Source: Marchantia polymorpha subsp. ruderalis (lineage: Eukaryota > Streptophyta > Marchantiopsida > Marchantiales > Marchantiaceae). Taken from it: a stretch of DNA of 64,000 bases. The notes beneath the pieces were generated by a model. It saw only the letters and a list, made by a program, of their open reading frames with translations, was not told the origin of the DNA and did no database searches. The stretch covers positions 23,456,001-23,520,000 of the forward strand of contig AP031357.1 of assembly GCA_037833965.1 (NCBI GenBank), written 5' to 3'. Made by a program: the position numbers and the translations under genes. Positions within the stretch are counted from its first letter, which is position 1. Every line of letters begins with the position of its first letter. Shown here in pieces: positions 46,175 to 57,516 of the stretch.

Positions 46175-46465
46175 TGTTGAGTTTAACTTCAATTAATGAG
46201 TAACCTTAGGTTCTAGCTATTTATAGCTATGTGTGTCGTTGGCTTTGGGTATAAATATACCCCCAAAGCCAAGGCTTTAAGGAGGAGCTGAAGTATTGTG
46301 TATTCACTTGTCAGTAAATTTGCTCGCGTGTTTCAGCCGTGGACGTAGCTCTTGAGGGTGAACCACGTTATATGAGTGTATCGTGTGATTCGTACTTGGT
46401 ATTAGGTTTTACCACGTTATATGAGTGTATCGTGTGATTCGTACTTGGTATTAGGTTTTACGTTA
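46175..46465 (+). repeat. 5' LTR with internal duplication
   Basis: 291 bp against 242 bp for the 3' LTR. The difference is a tandem duplication of about 49 bp near the end (TTATATGAGTGTATCGTGTG occurs twice). The TATA box (TATAAATA, about 46250-46257) sits at the tip of a palindrome at 46241-46270 (GGCTTTGGG mirrored by CCCCAAAGCC). Confidence 0.9.
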
Positions 46466-46470
46466 AGAAA

Positions 46471-46482
46471 TGGTATCAGAGC
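46471..46482 (+). promoter_or_regulatory. Primer-binding site (initiator tRNA-Met type)
   Basis: TGGTATCAGAGC, 5 nt after the 5' LTR, is the classic plant copia PBS complementary to the 3' part of initiator tRNA-Met. Confidence 0.95.
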
Positions 46483-47270
46483 CTTGTTTCGATTCGATAT
46501 GCGTGTTGTAAAGTTGTGTCACTAGAGTCAAGATCGACTGAAAATTTTTTTGTTTCTTACAATTTTTTGTCAGTGACGGTTTTTCTGTTAGACAGGTTCA
46601 AGGTTTGTAGTTAAGTTGAAGATTTAAGTTTTTTCGGAAAGAACTCTGTTAGCGATAGTTTTTTGGCAAAAGTGACAAAGTTTGTAACAGAAATCATAAT
46701 TTTTGGCAGCTATTTTGTTTCAAACGATTGTGCCTTTATTCTCAGTTCATGACATAAGTTTGACAATTTTGCTAATCAACTGACAGTTTCTTCAGCTTTT
46801 CTTTCACTTCGTGGCAATCCGGGACTGTTTTCTTCGAGCTGTTTTGTCGAGCTGCAGCACTGTTCTTTGAAGTTTTGCAGAAGTTCAAATTTCAGGAGTA
46901 GTTCGAGGTTTGAAGTTTGGAACTATAGAAGTTCGGGAGATTTTTGAGTTCAAATTTCGGTACTAGTTCGAGGTTCAAATTTTGGGAGATTTTTGAGTTC
47001 GAGAAGACCGAGGTTCGAAGGTCCGGATTGCACAAGTTCGGGAGAGGTTTGAGATCGAGAGGTTCGAAGTTCGAAGGTCCGGGTTCGAGTAGATTCTGGT
47101 TCAAAATTCGGGACTGCCAAGTTCGGAAGAAGTTCGAGGTCAAGAAGTTCGAAGGTCCGGGTTCGAGTAAATCCAGGTTCAAAATTCGGGACTGCAAAGT
47201 TCGGGAGAAGTTCGAGAGATCGAAGTTCGAAAGTCCGGACTGCAGAAGTTCAACGCTCTTCTCTATCGAA

Positions 47271-47558
47271 GCGCGTTCAAACCCTCTCGGGAAAAGAAGC
47301 ACAGCACTAATAGGGTTCCCTTAGGTAGACGACGAGCGACCCCCAGCCCTGTGATTAGGGTTTCATCAGATAGGGCAGCGAGGAGCGGCCATCACCTCCG
47401 CGCAGCGGCTCACTGCGCGTTCAGACCCTCTCGGGAAAATAAGCACCGCGCTAACAAGGTTTCCTTAGGTAGAGGACGAGCGACCGCCAGCCCTGTGATT
47501 AGGGTTTCATTAGATAGGGCAGCGAAGAGCGGCCACCACCTCCGAGCAGCGACTCACT
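47271..47558. repeat. 144-bp tandem duplication inside the copia element
   Basis: Copies start GCGCGTTCA at 47271 and 47415 and share ACCCTCTCGGGAAAA, CCAGCCCTGTGATTAGGG and TAGATAGGGCAGCGA-style blocks. Confidence 0.92.
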
Positions 47559-47624
47559 TCGCGGGCACTCCCTGCGCAGCCGTAGCCAAGCCAAGCAGGC
47601 AACTACCTGTGTGAATATGTGTTC

Positions 47625-47695
47625 TAGGAGGGATTTGAACCCACGACCTCCAGCGTGAGCGCGAAGCTCTAACCAACTGAGCTACTGCGGTGGAC
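47625..47695 (-). pseudogene. tRNA-like sequence inside the copia element
   Basis: On the minus strand it has an excellent A-box (TAGCTCAGTTGGTTAGAGC, plus 47666-47684) and B-box (GGTTCAAATCC, plus 47631-47641). The acceptor stem does not pair and the anticodon arm does not fold cleanly, so it is not a functional tRNA. It could be the head of a tRNA-derived SINE inserted into the element, or a captured tRNA. It gives the spurious peptide AVAQLVRASRSRW, typical of translated tRNA-like DNA. Confidence 0.65.
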
Positions 47696-47914
47696 ATATT
47701 GTAGAGACTTCCTAACATATAAGACTCGCGAGGCAGAAGGAATAGACTGAGGTAGACGGCCGCACGGTTAGGGTTCTGCACATTCGTAGTTGGACGTGGT
47801 CAGGGTGAGTACAACGTGGTTTGAAGTTGGACGTGGTTGAAATCGAAGGAGGTCACTGTGAACGTGGTCAGTTGTGGACGTGGAATCACTGTAAACGTGA
47901 ACGTTTTATCAAAC

Positions 47915-48057
47915 AAGCAGTGTCTGATAAAACGATTGAGCTAGTCAAGATCGACGGTAAACTCAATCCAGCTGATGCTTTGACCAAAGTTATCCCATTG
48001 GAGAGTTTCAGGCGACATTGTGCTACCATGCAAGTTGTGCATGGGGAGCACATGTAA
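47915..48057 (+). pseudogene. Copia pol remnant (RNase H C-terminus)
   Basis: Encodes KQAVSDKTIELVKIDGKLNP, then ADALTKVIPLESFRRHCATM, ending with a stop at 48055-48057. NPADALTKVIP matches the copia (N/D)(Q/P)AD.LTK.(L/I)P tail. Everything upstream in pol is missing. It is the authentic end of the element's polyprotein, since the PPT follows about 180 bp later. Confidence 0.85.
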
Positions 48058-48236
48058 AATTTGCTAGCATAGTAACTCTATTTATCTCTTTATGTTATTA
48101 CTCTATCCTGTTATGGCTACGGTCTAGTTCTAGTTAGCTCTCGTGTAAAGAGGGGCCTTATGTTAGGTTTCTGTCTAGAACTTCCCGCTGAGTAATAGTA
48201 TAGGTTTCAGAGGTTATTGTCTCCTTAACACGAGTT

Positions 48237-48247
48237 AAGGGGGGAGA
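48237..48247 (+). promoter_or_regulatory. Polypurine tract
   Basis: AAGGGGGGAGA lies one base before the 3' LTR (48249), as expected for the plus-strand primer. Confidence 0.92.
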
Positions 48248-48248
48248 T

Positions 48249-48490
48249 TGTTGAGGTTAACTCCGGTTAGGGAGTAACCTCAGGTTCTAGCTATTTATAG
48301 CTATGTGTGTCGCTGGCTTTGGGTATAAATATACCCCCAAAGCCAAAGCTTTAAGGAAGAGCTGAAGTATTGTGTATTCACTTGTCAATAAATTTGCTCG
48401 CGTGTTTCAGCCGTGGACGTAGCCTTTGAGGGTGAACCTCAGTATATGAGTGTATCGTGTGATTCGTACTTGGTTTTAGGTTTTACGTTA
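48249..48490 (+). repeat. 3' LTR
   Basis: Nearly identical to the 5' LTR except for small changes in the first 40 bases and lack of the 49-bp duplication. The TATA-containing palindrome is conserved at 48315-48344. It is followed by the target duplication CAAAA. Confidence 0.92.
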
Positions 48491-48495
48491 CAAAA

Positions 48496-49312
48496 GTGAT
48501 GAGTTTTTCCACACAAGACTCGGAATAGCACTTAAAGTGAAAAAAATAGTATCTTAATCATCAAAATGACCAGATTTTATAAGCATTCTAAAATTGTGCT
48601 AGCTTCATTTTCTATATGTTACTAACCTTCTAATAACTGTAGATGAAAAGTAATATACAACATATTTATTGAAACTGTTCAAGAATCAAATTGATTGATG
48701 AAATGTATCAATTCATATGCACATGTTATCATGTTGAAACCATGAAATTTCAAGGAAATTTCAAAAGGAGATTCCAAGGAAATTCCAAGTAATTTCCTTT
48801 CAAATGGTTCCAAATTACTTGATGGATCCTTGGAAAACTCAACCTTCTTGATGGGACCCCACTCGACGTCCATGCAACTCACCGTTAGTCTTCCTACAAT
48901 AAAAGTTCTTATAATTAGCGATGGGAGCAAAAGTAGGAGCAATCTTCCGATCCATTTACTTTCTTTATTCTCCTGTCACTTATAATGTAATCAAACCATC
49001 AAACATCATACCCTATTGCAAGCATGCACGGTTAGGTGCGAAACAAGACGAGATGCAAAAGAAGAATTATACACAGTCTTCCTTTCATTCGTTCTTCGTT
49101 TCTATCAATCGATCAATTAGTCATCAGGTCGGTGTCTTTATTCAAGAGTTTTGGTCACGGAGGACCGGCTGGCCGGTTCTAAGGAACTGAAATCCAATCG
49201 AATCCAATTCCAAAATCCAATTGAATTAGAAAATGAAACCCCGGGTTTTGATCAATTAGGTCAAAAGCAACGGCTACCATGAGTTGATAGGCATGTCTGA
49301 GAAAGCTACTTG
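48496..49312. other. Intergenic, no gene seen
   Basis: AT-rich; short frames without motifs. A small cluster of AAATTTC/GGAAATT words lies at 48750-48810. Confidence 0.55.
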
Positions 49313-49440
49313 CACCATGAGTTTGAAGTACTCATGATGTGATCTTGTCTAGACTTCATCTTCCTACCCAAGATAACACCATGAGTTTGAAGTACTCATG
49401 ATGTGATCTTGTCAAGACTTCATCTTCCTACCCAAGATAA
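49313..49440. repeat. 64-bp tandem duplication
   Basis: Two copies starting CACCATGAGTTTGAAGTACT at 49313 and 49377, differing at about one position. Confidence 0.95.
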
Positions 49441-51179
49441 CCCCAGATTGTAGTGGAACATCACTGACGGTGGGATGCAAGTTCGTCGATTGGATCTCAT
49501 CAGGTAACTTAAAAACTGTTTGATCCCATCAAGTAATTTTCTCGGTAAAAGTAGAGACGGCATAGACTTTTCACCCTTTGATGTCATGAACAGAAGATTA
49601 GAAGATAATGTTAGAAAAAATAACACAAAGTTAAAACAGCAAAAAGATTTAAAAAAATTTAAAAAAATTTAATCAATTGTAGGGATTTAACAAAACAAAA
49701 ACAGAAACAATGCATCATGGAGAAAAATCAATCTCAAATTCAATTGAAATATCCAGCCCCTGGTAATGCGCAATGTATTGTTTATGGAATTATTTACTTG
49801 ATGGTATCCCATTGAACCTAAATTGCTTATTGGTACCTTTAAGTTTCATTGTACCCAATGCTACCCCACTGATAATACACGTTAGTCATGTTAAAGTATC
49901 TGCAAACTGTGCAGATAGTGAGACTTTCCTCATATGATCTTCCTCATCATGTGAATGTCCTCGTTGTACATTATTGAATTGCTCAAATCTCCACCGTAAG
50001 CAATCAGACCCGGATCCTAGAGACTTCCTAATTGCACCAAAATATGTAAAATTACCTCACACTTGAATTCACAAGTACTTCTCTTCCCTCCCCGTGAATT
50101 TATTCCACAGATTCCACACGTCTGTTATTGCTTACCACGTATGTTGTTGCTCAAATTGAGTAAAATTTTTGACAATTCAAAATCCAAAATCTCTGGACAC
50201 TTGTGACAATGTTTTTCACGTTTTATCGTTTTGCGATTTTAGAGTTCCACTAAAGTCACATCATCAGAACATTAAGGGGTCTCTTATTTATGCTCCATCA
50301 TCCGTGCTACACATGGGATCCTTAACGAATATAGCTGACAATATTTGAGATTTTAACGACAGTTTGAAGTATAATACCCGCCACATGACACAATCTTCGG
50401 TTGAGTCAACCGCAGGGTGTTTGGTCACTGCTTATCTACTGAAATTATTCTCGCTCGCTAAAGGTGTTTGCGAGTACTTTAAGTGCTGGAAAGATGGTTG
50501 GATGAATAGTAGTTTTCAAGTATGAAAGTAGTGAAAGTATGAAAGCAGGGGTTTGGGGGTGATCAACTTCTTAGGACTGTACGTGTTCGCTCGCAAGAGT
50601 CTAGCGAGTGAGGCATTAGCAACATCGCATGTAGAGCGCACACTCTGCAATTGTCTAATGTCATTGTGTGCATACAGTCATTGCACAGAAGAAGGAGGCG
50701 AAATTTAAAACGGATGGGAACTCAATAAAATTCATTAAATTATTAAATCTGTCGCGTAAATTAATTACACTTTCACATGCATAGTGCTATTTAGCACCTG
50801 CACGGTGTTCACCTACAAATTCGGAATGCCTACAAAATTAACTCTGAAAACTTTGTACATCCTGGACTCTCCTGTTAAATATAATGTCTATACAGGTATA
50901 CTGAGAGTGTATAGTCCTTCAACTTTAGAGATGGTGTCATAAGCACTCGAGCTTTAAGCTCGGAATTTCAGCCAGTTGTCCGAAAGGACAGATCAGTATG
51001 CAGGAAAGATCAGTTTCCAGGGAATGAGGTCTGACATGGCCGATTATTCTGCGTTCGGAAGAATGTCAGAAGTGCCAACATTCCAGTCATTCTGACATGT
51101 GGAATGTTGGACACTCAAGCAATCCTGCGGACGAATTATGTGTGCATGACATTCTTCTTAACGCGTCTGGTTGATGGCC
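49441..51179. other. Intergenic; 3' flank of the UGT gene
   Basis: No gene was recognised. 49452-49545 resembles 39650-39730. The UGT 3' UTR should start just below 51180, but its end cannot be placed. Confidence 0.5.
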
Positions 51180-53584
51180 TTAGTTTTCATGAATTTCTCT
51201 TGGCTGTTTGATTGACTCAATCAAATCGTCAATAGCCTTGTCGGAAGATCCACCCCTTGACACAGCTGCCGCAGCTTTCCGGCCGAAACTGGCGGCATTG
51301 AACGCTAAGGCTTTTCCCAGTTTTTCAGGCGAAAATAATTTAAATGCGTTCTCGAATTCTAGTTGCTCCACTATCGGCGCCCTGTTGCTATCATCTCTGA
51401 TTCCGATGCCGGCTTTGAGAACCTGTTGTACGTATCTGCAAATTAAACAGTCGAGAGTTATTTTGAAATGTCAACGCAGTTTCTGTTCGGTAGTTTTTTC
51501 TACAGTAAAAAATTAGATTTGACTTTTGGATCTTTAAAACAGAGAAATACTGTACACTGAGCTTCTGCTATTCAACGTGAGTAGGAATCATCAAGATCAA
51601 GGTCAGCAACGTAAGTCCCACGCGCGCGCTGTACCGGCAATTGAAGTGCTGCTCGGCCACATGTGGCCAGCCTATTATCGGCACACCACATGTCATGCTC
51701 TCGAGCACGGACTGCCACCCGCAGTGCGATACAAACCCGCCGACGGACGGGTGAGCCAGCACCTGGAGCTGCCCGACCCATCCTGTCACGACCAGGCCGC
51801 GACCACATGTTCGAGTCAGAAAGCCTTCGGGGAGAACGTCGTCCAGAGTATTGAAGTTGCCGCGCCCCTTCGACAGAACCCAGAGGAATGTCTGGTGGCT
51901 AGCATCCAAAGCTCGAGCCAAATGTCCAATTTGCTCCTTCTCCAATACAACTTGACTGCCCAAACAAACGTAGAGAACTGATTTGGTGGGCTGTTTCTCG
52001 AGCCACTCCATACACTCCGCATGAGAATCATCCGTATTACTAACGTATGACTCGTTTCTGAAGCTTCTCAGATCGGAGATCGGCCCAACAGGAAACACCC
52101 GCGTCGCCTGCACTGGCCATTTCGTCACACACCATTCAATAAAAGCACAAAAGAGAAGTTTCGTAAGATGCATGAAAACAGGGGACATTTCGAAACACCC
52201 GTCGACGATCTTCAGCGACTGACAAACTCCGGCCCCAATCGAATGCACAGTGCACTGGCGGCCACCACAGGCAGCGTCTGAACCTAAGACTCCGAAGGTG
52301 AACGCAAGATCGAGACCATAAAATATCAAATTTAAGCCTGGATGAATATCAGTATCGGCAGGTTGGCGTTCTCCCTGTGGGCTCTCGAGAACGCCAACCT
52401 GCCGTTCTCGAGAGCCCACAGGGAGGAGCATGAAACAAGCACTGTTCCTGCAGTCCTGTCGGGTGGCTAGCAGCCCCCAGATCACAGGCGCAATGCACTC
52501 CAATTTATACTGACGTTATGGAAAGCTCAAGAGTTTTGAAAGTAGACACGACTGGTTATTGATCCATACATCGGGGTATGTGAGCTTGAGTATTACACCT
52601 TTTGACGCCTGCTCCCGGGGGAGCCATTTCGAATTGCCTCGACAGCTTTACTCTCCAGTTCGCTGAAAGAATTCATCACTACGCCTTCTGCAGTGCAAAT
52701 GTTTCTGCCAATCTCAATGGCAAAGTCAAACCAGCCATTCGATCGACTGGCCCCTGGTAGATCACTCGCTGACGACAAAAACTCAAGACCCGGCTTGCCG
52801 TGGAAGATTTCGAACCAGTCTCGCTCCCAGTCGGGGCCATCTGGTATCTGCTTCAGGTCGTCTTCAAATTCGTGATATACCTGCATGAGTCTTGTAGTCA
52901 CAGCTGCGTAACTGGCATACGCATACCTCGGAATGTCGAGCTGCTCTGCATACTCCTGTAGTTGAAGGTCCGACATATAACGTCAAGTCCGGAAGGCAAC
53001 GCTCACGTTCACAACACGGACCCCGCAGAGGCACACGTATCGAAGCCAAACATATAGGAGTCGGACAGCTTTTGGCTGCAAATCTGCAACTTGTGAAAAA
53101 TAAATTCTAAACAATGCTAGAAATTCTAAACAGTAGCGGTCATTCCATGGCGCTGTAGAGCGCGTATTCATACCTTCGACCAGGTGAAGAATCTGTCGGC
53201 AAGCATGCAAGTGGGATAAGGCGACCCGGCCTTCTTCTTCCCAAGAAGCCTCTGCAGCAGGGGCCGGCAACTTTCCTCCATGCATTTGGCCACATTGAGG
53301 GGACTCCAGGCGCTCGGAAGTTTGGGATCGATCTTTGGGTCCTCGACAACTTCGACGCTCAGCCCGAGCTTCAGGAGACCTTCGGGGGTGTAAATTTTGT
53401 TCAACGACTCCGCATGCTTACTGATGGTCACGATAGTGATCTTCAATCCTCTCGCTGAGAGTTTCTCTGCGAGTCTGATGGCCGAGGCAAAATGCGCCTG
53501 CATTATCATCGGTATGAAAAGCAGATGGTGCGAATTTCCAGTCCCATTCTCCTCCCTGTCCCGGCTACCGACAATGGTCTCCAT
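51180..53584 (-). CDS. UDP-glycosyltransferase (family 1 UGT), four exons
   Basis: Transfers sugar from UDP-sugars to small acceptor molecules, normally in the cytosol; the acceptor cannot be read from sequence. Exons: 53584-53174, 52955-52599, 52107-51635 and 51435-51180 (introns of 218, 491 and 199 bp, all GT-AG, phases 0, 0, 2). They give 498 residues, the usual UGT length. The ATG at 53584 was chosen because the upstream TTG is not a plant start. The catalytic His is His31 (in IMQAHF, where the family has xxGH), with its partner Asp130 (in LADRFF). The 44-residue PSPG box spans Trp366-Gln409 and includes HCGW and GVPIIGWP. It departs from consensus at position 3 (Gly for Pro), 23 (Gln for Asn) and 43 (Glu for Asp). 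No signal peptide or TM was seen. It is isolated, with no pathway neighbours. Confidence 0.92.
52356..52425. repeat. Interleaved inverted repeats in UGT intron 2
   Basis: Four abutting segments are arranged A-B-A'-B': A 52356-52373 pairs exactly with A' 52387-52404 (18 bp), and B 52371-52392 pairs exactly with B' 52404-52425 (22 bp). Because the pairs are interleaved, the two hairpins exclude each other unless a pseudoknot forms. All of it lies within intron 2. Confidence 0.93.
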
Positions 53585-56500
53585 GCTTAACAAGCGCCAG
53601 CTGCGCGGAGGTCGAAAAATTCTTTAGGTCTTTAGTCGACAATTGGAATTCTCAATGCCAATCGATACATGCAGCACCCTGCAAGTGCCCGGGTTTTCTT
53701 CGAACCGGAAGTTATTATAGGTCTCGTCATTCGTGCACGTGTCGCCTCAGCATCGCCAACGGTTTTGGAATGGGGTACACGCGTTGAATTTTAAAGTCTT
53801 ATGCCGCACTATCTTATGATTACTGTACATACCTTATTTTGTTGCGATGAAAAATCACTTCTATTGTTCACTTCAAGACAACTGCTTTCGTTAATATTCT
53901 ATTCTTCGGTTCTTCATTCTCTTCGTACCTGCCACACAAGCACTCGTCACTCTTGGTAAGTGACGAGTTATTTATGAATAGCCCATAGTGCAAAAAATTC
54001 TTAAAGTTGACTCCCGCTTTTTTTGTCCAAAAAGTAGGGTTCAAGATTTATTCTGTTCAACATGTCAGATTGTAATTCGGCTAAAGTTTTGTAGATTCTT
54101 GACTTTTCAAACCAATTTTTGATTGACCTGTTTTCATTTGGCAGTGGAAGTTTCTATTTCGGTAGTAGGACAAAACAAGTCGATCATTATCATATTGGGC
54201 TAGAGTTTGTCTGAACCCTTCAGTATAGGATTGGTTACCTTGTTGTCCCTCTGAGCGACTTGTGATCGATGCGTTAAGGCCAGTACCAAGATGCTGAAAA
54301 GTCTTCTTTTCAGTCTCATCAGATATTAAGACAGATCTTTCTAGCAGTTGCTCACGCTTGTCTCACACATTTCTTCACAAACATCAAACTTATTAGAGTA
54401 TTTTTATTGTAATCGTAATTGTTGCTTGCTTCTCTATTGTATCTCATTGTTGAGGTTCATTTAGAGATTCCTTTTTGATTTTATTAACATTGCATTTAGA
54501 AAGTGATTCACCTAAGTAAACACATTACTACAAAGTTCAAGATGACTACTCAGGCGGGAGAGTACTGTACATTATCCTCTACAACCTTTTAATAATCTTC
54601 TAATCATGCCTTAGCTTTTGCATCATTAAAATTGATGGGAGACAACTTCATTCACCAATTTAATAATTAAAAAACAATTTTTCATAATTATGTTCACAAT
54701 TATTTTTCCAACACATTCACACAACACAAATATTGTTGTGTGGACATTACCTTGCAATATGTCTACTTCAACTAATTTTTTGCATAAATTCACAATTCAT
54801 TATAATTGTGTGAAAAATGAATATATGAAATATAATAATTATAATGTTGGAAACTAAATATATCTGAATTTTTTGAATAATTTTCACAAATCACAAGAAA
54901 AAAGTAAAGCAAGAGCTTGTTGTCCATTTTTTATATATATTCATCCAAAAATTTGTAACCATAAGATTTTAGTTCACAATCTTAAAATTTTGTTCATTTC
55001 AATCATTTTGTTTCAAACGTTTTTTTAATATATAGTCATTCCTGATCATACAAGTTGATCTTGACTTGTATGATCATACAAGTTCTTTGAAAAACAGCTT
55101 CAAACTACTTGTTATTTCTAGTCATGAGACATGGAAAATATTGTCCTTCTTACATCATTATTATCATCAGTCATTTCATCTTCCTCTTCACATCGAGCTC
55201 TAGATAACCTGTCTTCCACCTTATAGTACATTATCATGTCATCTTTCAAGTTTTATCAAGATAGAGTTCACTTTGCAATACAAAATTCATCCCTCAAAAC
55301 TTAATTAAGATCAGTCAGCCACTCAAAATTTGACAGCAACTTGCGTGCATGTGTTTTTATTTGTTTTTCATAATAGCTTTCTAGTTGTTTTTTTGAAGTA
55401 GCAACTTCTTTCATCACATGATGTGAAAAAATTTATATCAGATTTCAATCGTCATTTAACACATCTCTGTATTAAATAACCTGTATTTCAACTGTCGTCA
55501 TACTTTCTTTTTTTTTTTATCTTTTCCATCTTCTTTCATGTAATGTTTTCATGTACAATCATGAACCAACATGAAATTTACTTAATCTTATGATTTGATA
55601 TTAGCTTAAGTCTGCATTTTTAATCTCAAAAAAGATTCTTTTACTATTACTTTTGTGTCTACGGTAGTAAATGCATCTGAGCATAGTCCACAAAGCAATA
55701 CCTTGATTTTGAATTCAATCCCTTCTTCTCCAATCTTCGTACTATGCGTGAAAACTTGTCTTATCCAAATTGTCTATGTGAAAAAATTTAGTGATATAAA
55801 CAAATTTGCAATTTTTATTGGTGAGTAAAAAAATTAATCCATATTCTGATGTGAAAGTCTTTCTTTAATTAAAATAAACGCCTCTACAAAACCATAAACT
55901 ATCTTACCCTTTAAAAATTATATCCTAACGTCGCAAAAATCTCTACAAAATTTTCCCATTTTTTCATGTGGATAATTGATCTTATTTCACCATATGCATT
56001 TCACAAGAAATGTTTGATTGTGAAATGTTTTCTCCATGATTTTTGTGTCCATCATAGCAACCTTGATCTTTCGGTTTTTTCTTTTGCTTCATAATGACAT
56101 CAATAGATGCATCATACTTACTATTGTTCACAGTTGGAGCTTGATTGCTTGGCGGTTAATTTAATTTTCTAATATATGTGGGAAAAGAGACTAGAATTAG
56201 CAATAAAAAATGTACTATATCATGTAGTACCTCATGTTTGTTGATTTATTTCTCAAATCCAATTAGTCCATTTATTTATCGTGACTGGCAACATTTTCTT
56301 GCAAGATTTTTCGTGTGTCTTGTTGTGTAGTTTTTGCTCCCTGAATATTATAAAAACTTTGATAACTTTGTTGTATCAGGATTCAACTCTATTTTATATA
56401 GTTTAGCTTATCTACTTCATCCGTCCATATCTATTGCAACAAGATCAGCCAATAGATTACTTCCAGTCCTCTTAATTGTCGCGTCAACTTGTCCATCAAG

Positions 56501-57516
56501 TATCCAAAGGCTTTCATATAAGCGCTTCTTATCTTTATTTGTGGTTAATTATCTTTTAAAAGTATCAAATATCACCTTGAGCATTTTTCAAAGAACAGAT
56601 CTCACTTTCAACTTCTCATAGGAGAAATATCCAACGCTTCTTATAATGATAACCTGGTGATCAAATCTAAGTCAATTCTCTAAAATCAGACGTCCAAACA
56701 TGAAGCTAACATGTACAGTAAACAAATGTTAAAGGTAAGAAAGCATTTTCGATAGTCAAACTTTTCCATCCACCCATGATAGATTCTTGTCGTTTTTAAT
56801 TTTTGACATATAACAAATTTAAGCTTTGTCCAAAGATTTATCTCTACAAAGCGTCTTACAATACTTCTAGTTCAACTATCCGAACAATTTGAATCTCAAT
56901 CACACCTCAAAGTTGAAGTTAATTTCTTAGATTTAGTCTTAAAACAATGAACGTCTTCACCTCCAATTCAATTTGTTATAGCGTAGATGAAAAAGTCTGA
57001 GCAAAATTTTTTCAACTCAAAATTCCACGTCATATTCACTAGTTTTGTAGCATCGACATAATTTTGATCGAAGATTCTCCGTGCTGACTTTAGAGGTTAC
57101 TAATAAGTCTCAACGATAAATAGTTCTCACCACCTCGCTGGAGATAATCGCCAATCAATTGTTGGTAGGATCTCATATTCCGTGCTCTGAGCATTTTGTA
57201 GTGCCGGTCCGTAAACCTCAAAAACGTCCAACTGCAAAGTTATTCTTCACAATCACAACATTTTGTAATATTAGGCAATTATCCAACATTTTTCATAGTG
57301 ACACAAAGATGAGGAGATATTGACCTTCTAGAGAGTTGTCGCCTTGAGTATCGTGACGATCATACGTGATAAAACTTCACACCATCCCGCCAGTTCATTT
57401 TAAACAAGTTATTTAATGATTTTTAATTCATCATGATTGTTGTTTGACAAAAGTTAAAAAACTACTATATATTTCCCTTTTTTATGTCCGTTTTTAAAAA
57501 TAAGTGCTGCTCTTTT
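53585..57516. other. Intergenic; UGT 5' flank then AT-rich DNA
   Basis: The UGT promoter should lie just above 53584; a CACGTG-like CGTGCACG site and TATAATAA occur near 53710-53740 but cannot be assigned firmly. From 54.5 to 57.5 kb the sequence is very AT-rich with only short frames; a foldback (TGATCATACAAGT mirrored) lies near 55043-55075. Confidence 0.45.

Larger units (their letters stand above)
46175..48490 (+). mobile_element. Short Ty1/copia-type LTR element, internally deleted
   Basis: Complete structure: 5' LTR 46175-46465, PBS at 46471, internal region of about 1.8 kb, polypurine tract at 48237, 3' LTR 48249-48490, and a CAAAA target duplication on both sides (46170-46174 and 48491-48495). 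The LTRs begin TGTTGAG and end ACGTTA. Only the last part of pol survives, near 47915-48057; gag, integrase and RT are absent. The inside instead holds a GTTCGA-rich repetitive stretch (about 46900-47250), a 144-bp tandem duplication and a tRNA-like sequence. Mobility would depend on proteins from a complete relative. Confidence 0.9.

Noticed and set aside
47554-47781. 75-codon minus-strand protein containing AVAQLVRASRSRW
   Set aside because: This is the usual spurious translation of a tRNA-like sequence, not a protein.
51577-51981. Plus-strand frames over the UGT gene
   Set aside because: They are antisense shadows of exon 3, whose PSPG box fixes the minus strand as coding.
53585-53593. 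UGT start three codons upstream
   Set aside because: That codon is TTG. The first ATG in frame is at 53584 and fits the family's N-terminal length.
55500-55512. T-run as a functional site
   Set aside because: A simple homopolymer in very AT-rich DNA, with no neighbouring RNA gene.
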